Shown piece after piece: positions 1 through 5,600 of a stretch of 7,018 bases of DNA; position 1 is the first letter of the stretch, and each line of letters begins with the position of its first letter. This stretch comes from JAJFVC01 sp039698075 (lineage in GTDB: Bacteria > Planctomycetota > Planctomycetia > Pirellulales > Thermoguttaceae). Location of the stretch: positions 1 to 7,018 of the forward strand of contig JBDKTJ010000133.1 in the NCBI GenBank assembly GCA_039698075.1. The letters are read 5' to 3'. Below the pieces are notes generated by a model. The model did no database searches, was not told where the DNA came from, and saw nothing but the letters and a program-made list of their open reading frames with translations. The position numbers and the translations under genes were made by a program.

Positions 1-80
1 ACGATCAGGTTGATAGGTCGGATGTGTAAGCGCAGTAATGCGTTCAGCTAACCGATACTAACGGACGAATGCTTGGCCGC
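1..80 (+). rRNA. 23S ribosomal RNA, 3' end (partial)
   Basis: The first 80 bases match the conserved 3' terminus of bacterial 23S rRNA: the block around AGGTTGATAGGTCGG, then GTAAGCGCAGTAATGCGTT, CAGCTAACCGATACTAA and a GCTTGGCC-like end. The rest of the gene lies left of the window. The exact mature 3' end is uncertain by a few bases. It was placed by analogy with the E. coli end (GGCTTAACCTT). A 5S gene follows on the same strand with no tRNA between them. A short AACGC/GCGTT inverted pair (89-93 with 106-110) just past the end may belong to the processing region. Confidence 0.95.
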
Positions 81-140
81 ATGTATCCAACGCTCCTAAG
101 AGCCCGCGTTAGGATGTCACTTCTTTACCACAACCTGACT

Positions 141-225
141 AGTGGCCAGTGGCCGGTGGTCAGTGGCCAGTGAAGGCAAATGTTCCTGCCTCTCACTGAC
201 CACCGACCACCGACCATCGACCACT
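141..225 (+). repeat. Inverted heptad-repeat hairpin in the 23S-5S spacer
   Basis: The left arm (141-172) is a run of 7-base units AGTGGCC, AGTGGCC, GGTGGTC, AGTGGCC and a partial fifth. The right arm (194-225) is the inverted counterpart in units CACTGAC, CACCGAC, CACCGAC, CATCGAC. Folded, the two 32-base arms give 26 Watson-Crick pairs and one G-U pair around a loop of about 21 bases. Heptads of this GTGGTCA kind occur as intergenic repeats in several bacterial groups, including planctomycetes (general knowledge, not checked here). In this position the hairpin could be an RNase III-type processing stalk between 23S and 5S, or a mobile repeat tolerated in the spacer. Confidence 0.75.
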
Positions 226-267
226 GCGAAAGCGTCTCGGTCCTTCGAGTTGGGCCGGTCGCTCCTT

Positions 268-374
268 TCCGGTGACCATATCTGAAAGGCCACACCCGTT
301 CCCATTCCGAACACGGTAGTTAAGCTTTCAGAGCCGATGGTAGTACCAAAAGTGCGAGAGTAGGTGTCGCCGGA
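268..374 (+). rRNA. rrf: 5S ribosomal RNA
   Basis: This is a complete 5S rRNA gene of about 107 nt. It contains the hallmark blocks CACACCCGTTCCCATTCCGAA, CACGG, AGTTAAGC, CCGATGGTAGTA and GCGAGAGTAGG. Helix I closes the molecule: TCCGGTGA at 268-275 pairs with the 3' strand at 367-374 (T-G wobble at one position). It lies about 190 nt downstream of the 23S end and 11 nt before a strong terminator hairpin, so it is the last gene of the rRNA transcript. End positions may be off by one or two bases. Confidence 0.95.
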
Positions 375-385
375 TTTTAATTCAA

Positions 386-423
386 AAAAGCCCCGTAGGC
401 CAATCAGGTCTGCGGGGCTTTTT
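386..423. terminator. Bidirectional intrinsic terminator between 5S rRNA and the convergent operon
   Basis: A GC-rich stem, GCCCCGTAGGCC (390-401) paired with GGTCTGCGGGGC (407-418), closes on the 5-base loop AATCA. It is flanked by six A on the left (384-389) and five T on the right (419-423). Read on the plus strand it ends the rRNA transcript. Read on the minus strand the A-run becomes a U-tract of six, so it can also end the lipoprotein operon whose last stop codon is at 468-470. A near copy of this element lies at 2502-2539. Confidence 0.9.
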
Positions 424-467
424 CGTTTCCCTTGGTTCCTCCGGCCTTCCCCAAAACCTCCACTCGA

Positions 468-1007
468 TCATTTGATTTCGACAACCGTCTTCAACTCCAT
501 TTCCGCCGGTTGCAGACATTGCTGTTCGTTGCACGCCTGGTAGGCGACGCTGCACAGGATCGCGTATTTTCCAGCGGGCATTTGGGGAGAGGATTTTAGT
601 CGCCGGGTGAAAAGCACCTCTCCGCCGTAGCCCGGATGACCGCCCGACATGCCGGACACGAAGGGCTCGGGGGATTGCCACTCGCCGACAGCCGACAGAC
701 CGGGCGGCAGATTGAGTCGAAGCTGCGTGGCGGCCGAACCGAGCGACGCTTTCAAAGGGTCGATTTCCCACAACGGGGCAATTTCCAGCAGCACGGAAAG
801 TTCAAGTTCATCGCCGGCTTGTGTCGCGGCGTTGGCCAGGCGCAGTGTTCCCGTCACCGGTGTTGCAACGGACGCATGTTTTTTCGACTGCAAATTAGGC
901 GATGCGGGCACGGACGGCGACTCGCAAACTTCTCCGCTTGGATGAGAAGTTGGGCCACAACCGCCGATGGCGATGATGCACAGGGAAAGCCAAAAATGCC
1001 GCTTCAT
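468..1007 (-). CDS. Lipoprotein with a DsbD N-terminal-like (disulfide reductase) domain
   Basis: This 179-aa lipoprotein is predicted to be anchored to a membrane and to face the periplasm. The N-terminus MKRHFWLSLCIIAIGGC is a lipoprotein signal with Cys17 as the lipidated residue, followed by a linker rich in Ser and Pro. Residues about 50-179 resemble the immunoglobulin-like N-terminal domain of DsbD. Features include the LPPGL strand, the YGGEVLF segment, and the signature YQACNEQQCLQPAEM with Cys159 and Cys164. In DsbD the matching cysteine pair passes electrons to periplasmic partners. Here the transmembrane and C-terminal thioredoxin domains of DsbD are absent, so the electron source is unknown. 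I chose the start at 1007 rather than the upstream in-frame ATG at 1037 because the signal peptide begins there. An AGGA at 1014-1017 lies 6 nt ahead and overlaps the stop codon of the upstream gene, which implies translational coupling. Confidence 0.8.
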   Translation of the reverse strand: MKRHFWLSLCIIAIGGCGPTSHPSGEVCESPSVPASPNLQSKKHASVATPVTGTLRLANAATQAGDELELSVLLEIAPLWEIDPLKASLGSAATQLRLNLPPGLSAVGEWQSPEPFVSGMSGGHPGYGGEVLFTRRLKSSPQMPAGKYAILCSVAYQACNEQQCLQPAEMELKTVVEIK

Positions 1008-1015
1008 GGCCGATC

Positions 1016-2344
1016 CTATTTTCTGAGAAATAGCCACACGTAGCCATGTGGAATTTGCAGGTAATAGGACTCATCCCCATCATGGCGAGTTTTCGCCAGC
1101 AGCGGACGTATTTGCTGGCAGAGTTCTTTTTCCCGTTTTTTACAGTCCTTTGCTTCTGGACTGTCCTGTAAGGCGGTGTAGGCTTTCCTCCATTCCACGG
1201 TTGCCTTGTCGCCAAAGCTGGCGTCGCCGGGGTATCGCTTGGAAAATTCCTTTTTGAACGACTTAAACTTTTCGGCCCATGGTTTATTACACGAATCGAG
1301 GTCTGCGAGCAATTTTTTCAGCCGAGTTTTTTGGCCTTCCGTGAGGTCCTTTTTCGGTTCGTACACGGAATAAAAATCGCCCAGGAGCAAATCGATTTTT
1401 CCATCGCCGTTCAAATCGGCCACTTCAATTTGGACTCGGACGCCGGGCTTGATGTCGTCGTCGCTCCATTGAATGCGATCAAAACCATTGCCGTCGCATT
1501 TTTTGACAAGCGTGACGGCCTTTGCAAACTTCGGCGCATGCCGGTCGCCGACGTTGCGATACCATACGACGCCGCCGTCCTCGCTGCTGACGATCAAGTC
1601 CCACAAACCGTCGCCGTCCCAATCGGCCACGACAGGGCAACAGTGTCGGGCGACTTGGATCGGTTGGCCGTCGGCCAGGACGTCTTGGTTTTCCTCCGCG
1701 AAAACCGCTTTCTTGGCGGTGCCTTCATTGATCCGCAGCTTGAGATGTCCTTCAAAACAACCAATCAGCAGACTGTAAACTCCGTTGCCGTTCCAATCGA
1801 CGGGCGTAAAAAAGCTGCCGAAGGATTGAAAGTTTTGCTTTTGCTTCGGACTGCTCCGCACGGGCACGCCGTTTTTGTCGAGCAATTCCACGCCCGCGGC
1901 AAACTTGTGGTCGGGCAGGCCGCGGAAAAAGTAGCAATGGCCCGGGTCGTAAGAATTGCTGATGAAGTCGCGGATGCCGTCGCCGTCCAGGTCGACGAAA
2001 CGCGGCTGGGCGCCGATGCAACAGTAGATGCGCACCGAAGCGTCTTTGCCGCCCGCCTGAAGCTTGCCGATGTCGTGAAAAACGGGCGCGTTGGGCTTGC
2101 CGACGTTTTTATAGACGTGAAACTTGCCGCTGAAGTCGCCAACGATCAAGTCTTTCAGTCCGTCGCCGTCCAGGTCTTCCATGCAAGGGCTGCTGTGAGC
2201 CCAGGCCTTGCTGCCGGTATCGATGACGGTTCCATCCGCCTGAAGTCGAACCGGCTTCTCGAAGACCTCATCGGCCAAGGCTGCCATCGCCATGCACGTC
2301 GCTACGACCCATGCGAAAACGCCTGTCAAGAAACGCCGCATCAT
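1016..2344 (-). CDS. Secreted FG-GAP/VCBS repeat (integrin alpha-like propeller) protein
   Basis: This 442-aa exported protein has a signal peptide at residues 1-25 (likely cut after AALA). Five blade motifs follow: DLDGDGLKD (57-65), DLDGDGIRD (118-126), degenerate DWNGNGVYS (183-191), DWDGDGLWD (241-249) and DLNGDGKID (310-318). Four keep the Asp pattern of a calcium-binding loop, and the third has lost it. Such repeats form beta-propellers used in binding or adhesion; the ligand is unknown. Residues about 330-425 form a charged, probably helical insertion before a final strand-like GYVWLFLRK. The mature part has 11 cysteines, including two CC pairs (108-109, 235-236), which fits the redox-type lipoprotein encoded 8 nt downstream. 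The first ATG (2344) is favoured: GGAG lies 8 nt upstream. The adjacent ATG at 2341 is possible. Confidence 0.85.
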   Translation of the reverse strand: MMRRFLTGVFAWVVATCMAMAALADEVFEKPVRLQADGTVIDTGSKAWAHSSPCMEDLDGDGLKDLIVGDFSGKFHVYKNVGKPNAPVFHDIGKLQAGGKDASVRIYCCIGAQPRFVDLDGDGIRDFISNSYDPGHCYFFRGLPDHKFAAGVELLDKNGVPVRSSPKQKQNFQSFGSFFTPVDWNGNGVYSLLIGCFEGHLKLRINEGTAKKAVFAEENQDVLADGQPIQVARHCCPVVADWDGDGLWDLIVSSEDGGVVWYRNVGDRHAPKFAKAVTLVKKCDGNGFDRIQWSDDDIKPGVRVQIEVADLNGDGKIDLLLGDFYSVYEPKKDLTEGQKTRLKKLLADLDSCNKPWAEKFKSFKKEFSKRYPGDASFGDKATVEWRKAYTALQDSPEAKDCKKREKELCQQIRPLLAKTRHDGDESYYLQIPHGYVWLFLRK

Positions 2345-2427
2345 GGCATTTTCTCCTTTTTGAGAAAGGCCGTTCGCGGATTTTTTCTGGAGAATGTTTT
2401 TGATGACGAGTCGTCTGATTTGTTTGA

Positions 2428-2456
2428 ATTAAATCACATCGTTAGAAGTAAGGCAA
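2428..2456 (-). promoter_or_regulatory. Candidate sigma70-type promoter of the FG-GAP/lipoprotein operon
   Basis: On the minus strand, TTGCCT (2456-2451; 4 of 6 to consensus) and TTTAAT (2433-2428; 5 of 6) are separated by exactly 17 bases. Transcription would start near 2421, giving a leader of about 75 nt before the start codon at 2344. The block is more AT-rich than its surroundings and lies between the gene and the copy of the rRNA terminator at 2502-2539. Planctomycete promoters are poorly characterised, so this is a match to a general consensus only. Confidence 0.4.
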
Positions 2457-2501
2457 CCATTTCCCCTCGACAAAGATTGCCAGCGGTTGGAAGCGTTTCT
2501 T

Positions 2502-2539
2502 GAAAGCTCCGTAGGCCGATCAGGTCTGTGGGGCTTTTT
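2502..2539 (+). terminator. Second copy of the rRNA terminator hairpin
   Basis: This 38-base element matches 386-423 at 34 positions, and all four differences are transitions. The stem GCTCCGTAGGCC / GGTCTGTGGGGC keeps its pairing because both stem changes create G-U pairs; a third change falls in the loop. On the plus strand it ends in T2535-T2540 and should terminate well. On the minus strand the tract is only TTTC, so it would be weak. No plus-strand gene ends just before it. It may block transcription running rightwards into the intergenic region, or be a leftover of a duplication. Confidence 0.7.
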
Positions 2540-2540
2540 T

Positions 2541-3156
2541 CATTGGGCGTCATACGCAAAACGTTCTGAAAACGGCCCACGCCATTCTCTCAAAGGGAGA
2601 GAGATGGCCGCGGATTGGCTTCGAGAGGCGATCTCAAGAATGCAGCTTCTTGTTGTATGAGACAAAATCATGTTTTTCGAGGCGGAGCGGAGCTGCGCGG
2701 TGGATTGTAAGTCGCAGTACAGCAACAACTTGTGATATCGTCGGCTTTGATACGCTGGTGCCCCCGCAGGCGGGTTAGTGGAAACTGCCAGGTGGTACCT
2801 CCTGATTTTACGCAATTTACGCAAGTTCCAAAGTCTTTTCGTAGACGACCGAGTTGGCGGGACTTAATGTGACATTATCGATATTCCGTCCTCCTAACCT
2901 ACGAGGCAGCTCAACGCGAAACGACGTCGGCTCTTCACGACGATTTTCTTCTTTCCGTTCCGCGATCGATGGACGTTTGCACGGCAGAAGAACCCAGGCC
3001 GATCAACGAGTCCGATGGCCGGATCCTTGTCCAAGCGAGCATCGATAAAAAAGCACGCCTTGAAACGGTTCTGTGCCACGCGCGATCGGAGAAACGTCGT
3101 TGAATGGTCCGACCAGCACCAACCCGAGAAGCATATACCTGAGAGGAGATTGAGAC
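2541..3156. other. Intergenic region without a convincing gene
   Basis: I see no protein-coding gene here. Open frames of up to 104 codons on either strand have no recognisable domain, signal peptide or good ribosome binding site. The region holds: an imperfect hairpin at 2581-2608 (GCCAT/ATGGC plus TCTCTC/GAGAGA); a possible 18-codon ORF at 2604-2660; a small hairpin CAAGAA/TTCTTG at 2635-2652; and a tandem TTTACGCAA pair at 2807-2824. Towards the right end lie motifs shared with the upstream region of the second PEP-CTERM gene. The last part must contain the promoter and leader of the first PEP-CTERM gene, but I found no clear -35/-10 pair. Confidence 0.6.
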
Positions 3157-3825
3157 ATGAAGTTAGTGACAAGATCCATGTTGGCGGGATTGATGGTTTG
3201 GGGGGCATTGACCGGCTTGGTTCACGCCGAGCCGATCACGTTAGTCGAAAAGAGCCTCACGGACCTGTTGGGGGCGGGGTTCACGACGGCGGGGACGCTT
3301 TTGAACAGCAACATGAGCAGCGGCAATTTACATTCCGAAGTGCTCAGTCAGGCGTTCACCAACGGCGGCCTGTACGTCTATCTGTACCAGGTCGACAACA
3401 CGGGCGTGGCCGGCAACTCGTCGGCTGAGTTGTTCACGCTCGGCGAGTTTGCCGGTTCGCTGAACGCCGGCGACATCGGTTATCTCAGCGGCTCGATTCC
3501 AACCGGCTTCACCAGCGGCGACCAAGTGCCCGAAAGCGAGGCCTACGTCGACGAATTGGCCGGTGGACTGGACATTTCGTTCTACTACACGAAACGTTCG
3601 GGCTATGAGATCGCGCCGGGGGAAGTCAGCCGGGTGATGTTCCTCCGCAGCGACTATGCGCCGGGCCAGGTGGTTGGCAGCGTGATCGACCACGACGCGG
3701 CAAGCGGCTTGGTGGTCGGAGCGGTGCCGGAGCCGACCACGATGGCCATGCTGGTGTGTGGCGGTCTGACGGCGCTGGTCTGTGTCGTTCGGAGAAGTCG
3801 GCGGAGCGCGATGGTCAACGGTTGA
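3157..3825 (+). CDS. PEP-CTERM sorting domain protein (first copy)
   Basis: This 222-aa exported protein is predicted to be processed by the exosortase system and delivered to the cell surface or extracellular matrix. The signal peptide covers residues 1-24 (cleavage after LVHA). The middle (about 25-188) has no domain I can name; it is rich in Gly, Ser and short beta-type segments such as GGLYVYLYQVDN. The C-terminus is a textbook sorting tail: VPEP (190-193), a hydrophobic span (about 195-211) and the Arg-rich anchor RRSRR (212-216). Exosortase is thought to act at the PEP motif. GGAG at 3145-3148 sits 8 nt before the ATG. A second PEP-CTERM gene follows 170 nt downstream with an unrelated middle, so the two are probably not a simple tandem duplication. 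The substrate or structural role is unknown. Confidence 0.85.
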   Translation: MKLVTRSMLAGLMVWGALTGLVHAEPITLVEKSLTDLLGAGFTTAGTLLNSNMSSGNLHSEVLSQAFTNGGLYVYLYQVDNTGVAGNSSAELFTLGEFAGSLNAGDIGYLSGSIPTGFTSGDQVPESEAYVDELAGGLDISFYYTKRSGYEIAPGEVSRVMFLRSDYAPGQVVGSVIDHDAASGLVVGAVPEPTTMAMLVCGGLTALVCVVRRSRRSAMVNG

Positions 3826-3995
3826 CCGCGTGAGGAGAACGGATATCTCTCGGAGGAAGATTGTATCACGGACGAACCCTGAGTCATTTCAAGAAATCCA
3901 AACGATGAGGCAGCTTTCCTGAAACGTTTTGAATAGTCGTTTTTCTCTGTTGCGAAGTCAATTAATCGGCCTGAATGGGCCAAAGGACGTTGAAA

Positions 3996-4829
3996 ATGAA
4001 ACGCTGCACGATCGTTTGTGTGTTGTCGACCATAGCCATGTGTCTCGTAGTCGCGGGGCAAGCGGCCGCCGTGCAAATCAACATTTATGCCGCCGGGGCG
4101 CCGAACATTTATGGAAGCTCCAGTTACGCGACGTGGTGGAGCAACGCGCAAAGTGCGATCCGCGCCGGCTCGACCAGCTATGGCAGCGGAAACGCCGAGT
4201 ACCTCCAACTGAGCGCCACCGGCGGCGTCAGCGAGGATCAGCCGGGCTATCAAGCGGTCACTACGGGATTCGACAGTTGGCATGGAGTGGCCGGCGGCAC
4301 CGGCGAGCTCGGCACGCGAATCCATTTCATCTACGACATCAAGGCCAACGAGGGCGAAACGATCAGTCTGGCCAACATCTCGGGCGTCGACGTGCTCGAA
4401 AACGGTTGGGGAGACACGAATTACTCCATCTTCACGTCCTTCTACGGCGAACCCAGCTCCTTCGACTCGACCACGACGTTTGACTCCAACAAACGAGTAG
4501 GCTACACCGCCGACGGCACGTTGGTGACCACCGGCAACGACATGACGGGCGTCACCGAGATCATCGGGAACTTCGGAATGTCGTACGCCGCCTATTTTCC
4601 CAACGGCTACTATGGCGGAAACACCGCCCAGGAGGCGCTGGACAACGCGATTGCCGACATGGAAACGAACCTTCAGAGTTGGCGCGGCGTGTTGACGTAC
4701 TCCGGCACGACCGTCGGCACGACCGTGGCGTTTGTCCCAGAGCCGGGCACGATGGCGGCGCTGTTGTCCGGCGGCCTGTTGATCGGCGTCGTCGCAGCGT
4801 GGCGTCGTCGTCGCCTGACGCGGAGGTAG
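3996..4829 (+). CDS. PEP-CTERM sorting domain protein (second copy)
   Basis: This 277-aa exported protein has a signal peptide at residues 1-25 (cleavage near GQAAA). Its body is rich in Gly, Ser, Thr, Tyr and Asn, with no domain I recognise. It ends in a C-terminal exosortase tail: VPEPGT (247-252), a hydrophobic span (about 253-268) and the basic end WRRRRLTRR. I start it at 3996, not at the in-frame ATG 21 nt upstream (3975), because AAAGGA (3982-3987) lies 8 nt before it and the signal peptide then begins with MKR. Segments such as FDSWHGVAGG and the repeated Asp/Asn/Thr stretches suggest a beta-rich extracellular fold, but this is only an impression. A strong terminator begins 15 nt after the stop codon. 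It could belong to the exopolysaccharide-associated surface proteins typical of this sorting system. Confidence 0.85.
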   Translation: MKRCTIVCVLSTIAMCLVVAGQAAAVQINIYAAGAPNIYGSSSYATWWSNAQSAIRAGSTSYGSGNAEYLQLSATGGVSEDQPGYQAVTTGFDSWHGVAGGTGELGTRIHFIYDIKANEGETISLANISGVDVLENGWGDTNYSIFTSFYGEPSSFDSTTTFDSNKRVGYTADGTLVTTGNDMTGVTEIIGNFGMSYAAYFPNGYYGGNTAQEALDNAIADMETNLQSWRGVLTYSGTTVGTTVAFVPEPGTMAALLSGGLLIGVVAAWRRRRLTRR

Positions 4830-4844
4830 AAGATTGTTCTTGTC

Positions 4845-4893
4845 GGGGCAGTGTGCCCGGCGGAGATCGCCCGCACACTGCCCCAGTTTTTTT
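4845..4893 (+). terminator. Strong intrinsic terminator after the second PEP-CTERM gene
   Basis: A perfect 12-bp stem, GGGGCAGTGTGC (4845-4856) with GCACACTGCCCC (4873-4884), can extend through an inner GGCG/CGCC pair. It is followed by AG and seven T (4887-4893). It begins 15 nt past the stop codon of the PEP-CTERM gene and ends only 24 nt before the next start codon on the same strand. Confidence 0.92.
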
Positions 4894-4917
4894 GCTTGCC
4901 CCATTGAAACAGGTTGA

Positions 4918-5382
4918 ATGATTGTGCGACAATCCCTTGGCTTGATCGTCATGTGTTGTCTGACTGTCGCATGGTCGTTTCAGTGCGAAAAGGTTTTTTC
5001 GGCTGGGGGCGACCGATCGGTCGAAGTCGCTCCACTGACGGACATGGAGAAGGACGCCCTGTGGCGCGACGGTCAGGGATCGCTTGGCAAGAAGTGGGAC
5101 GACGGGCTGTCTCTGTCGTCAAGCAGCCGACCGGACAGCGGGCGGAAAGTCCCGGCGGATGGCAACGGTTCGTCGTCGCCGAGTTCGGGCGACACGGCCA
5201 TGTATGTCATTTGCCTGGTGATGGCCGTCTGCGGCGCGGTGACGATTGGCGTTTCGTGGATTTACGGGTGGGTGGTCGGCGTGGGCCGCCGCTCGAAACA
5301 GCGCGCGGCCGGACGGTGTCGGATGCTGAGCACCAAGTTGATCGACATTGACAGGGAGGTGGTCGACTTGGAGGAGCCCTGA
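4918..5382 (+). CDS. Small membrane protein of unknown function
   Basis: I do not recognise this 154-aa protein. It appears to have an N-terminal signal sequence (residues about 1-29, hydrophobic core LGLIVMCCLTVAW, possible cleavage at VFSAG). A hydrophilic stretch rich in Ser, Asp and Gly follows (30-93). One strong membrane span covers about 95-122, ahead of the basic RRSKQR (124-129), which predicts a cytoplasmic tail. That tail ends in STKLIDIDREVVDLEEP, probably a short amphipathic helix. The pattern is a type I membrane protein with a short exported domain. The start at 4918 has a modest AGG 4 nt upstream; ATG at 4951 is an alternative that would shorten the signal. It lies 24 nt beyond the terminator of the PEP-CTERM gene. 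Its stop TGA overlaps the ATG of a doubtful 72-codon frame. Confidence 0.6.
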   Translation: MIVRQSLGLIVMCCLTVAWSFQCEKVFSAGGDRSVEVAPLTDMEKDALWRDGQGSLGKKWDDGLSLSSSSRPDSGRKVPADGNGSSSPSSGDTAMYVICLVMAVCGAVTIGVSWIYGWVVGVGRRSKQRAAGRCRMLSTKLIDIDREVVDLEEP

Positions 5383-5600
5383 TGGTTTTGGGCGGGTGGG
5401 CGACCGTGCGAAACCGGACGACCGCGACTCCCGCCGAGACGGTGTTTGCCGAGTCTGTATCCGTCCGCGCTGAGATTTCGGCATCGCTGCGCTCGGCGGG
5501 GGCCGCGATTTTCCGGCGGTCACCGAAGCGTGGAGCAGAAATCGCGGGCAATGTTCAGTCGCGGCGGTTCCACTTCTTCCCATCATTCGTGTTGCAGTAA
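5382..5600 (+). CDS. Doubtful 72-codon ORF overlapping the preceding stop
   Basis: The ATG at 5382 shares its A with the TGA of the membrane protein gene (TGATG), an arrangement often seen with translational coupling. The predicted peptide is rich in Arg, Ala and Ser, without a signal peptide, membrane span or known domain. It contains an inverted repeat (CCGCGATTT at 5503-5511, AAATCGCGG at 5539-5547). The overlap is the only argument for it being a gene. I lean towards a chance frame in GC-rich intergenic DNA. Confidence 0.15.
   Translation: MVLGGWATVRNRTTATPAETVFAESVSVRAEISASLRSAGAAIFRRSPKRGAEIAGNVQSRRFHFFPSFVLQ

Noticed and set aside
141..225. CRISPR-like array in the rRNA spacer
   Set aside because: The units are 7 bases without spacers and are arranged as an inverted pair, so this is a simple heptad repeat, not a CRISPR array.
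1331..2503. 390-codon plus-strand open frame opposite the FG-GAP gene
   Set aside because: It is antisense to a gene with clear calcium-loop repeats and signal peptide. Its own translation has no recognisable domain and mirrors the repeats of the real gene. Long antisense frames are common in GC-rich coding DNA.
386..2539. Insertion sequence bounded by the two terminator copies
   Set aside because: The copies are in direct orientation, no transposase lies between them, and no target-site duplication was visible. The duplication is reported only as an unexplained repeat.
2540..2824. 94-codon minus-strand open frame in the intergenic region
   Set aside because: It has no known motif and a weak start context, and it overlaps hairpins and the tandem 9-bp repeat. 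It looks like non-coding DNA.
3880..3995. Sigma54 (GG-N10-GC) promoter upstream of the second PEP-CTERM gene
   Set aside because: Some PEP-CTERM genes in other bacteria use sigma54, so I looked for the -24/-12 pair. The GAGGCAGCT word has no GC at the required distance.
3654..4952. 432-codon minus-strand open frame across the second PEP-CTERM gene
   Set aside because: The translation is Arg/Gly/Ala-rich without domain or signal peptide, and it runs through a strong terminator and an intergenic gap. The plus-strand PEP-CTERM genes explain the region.
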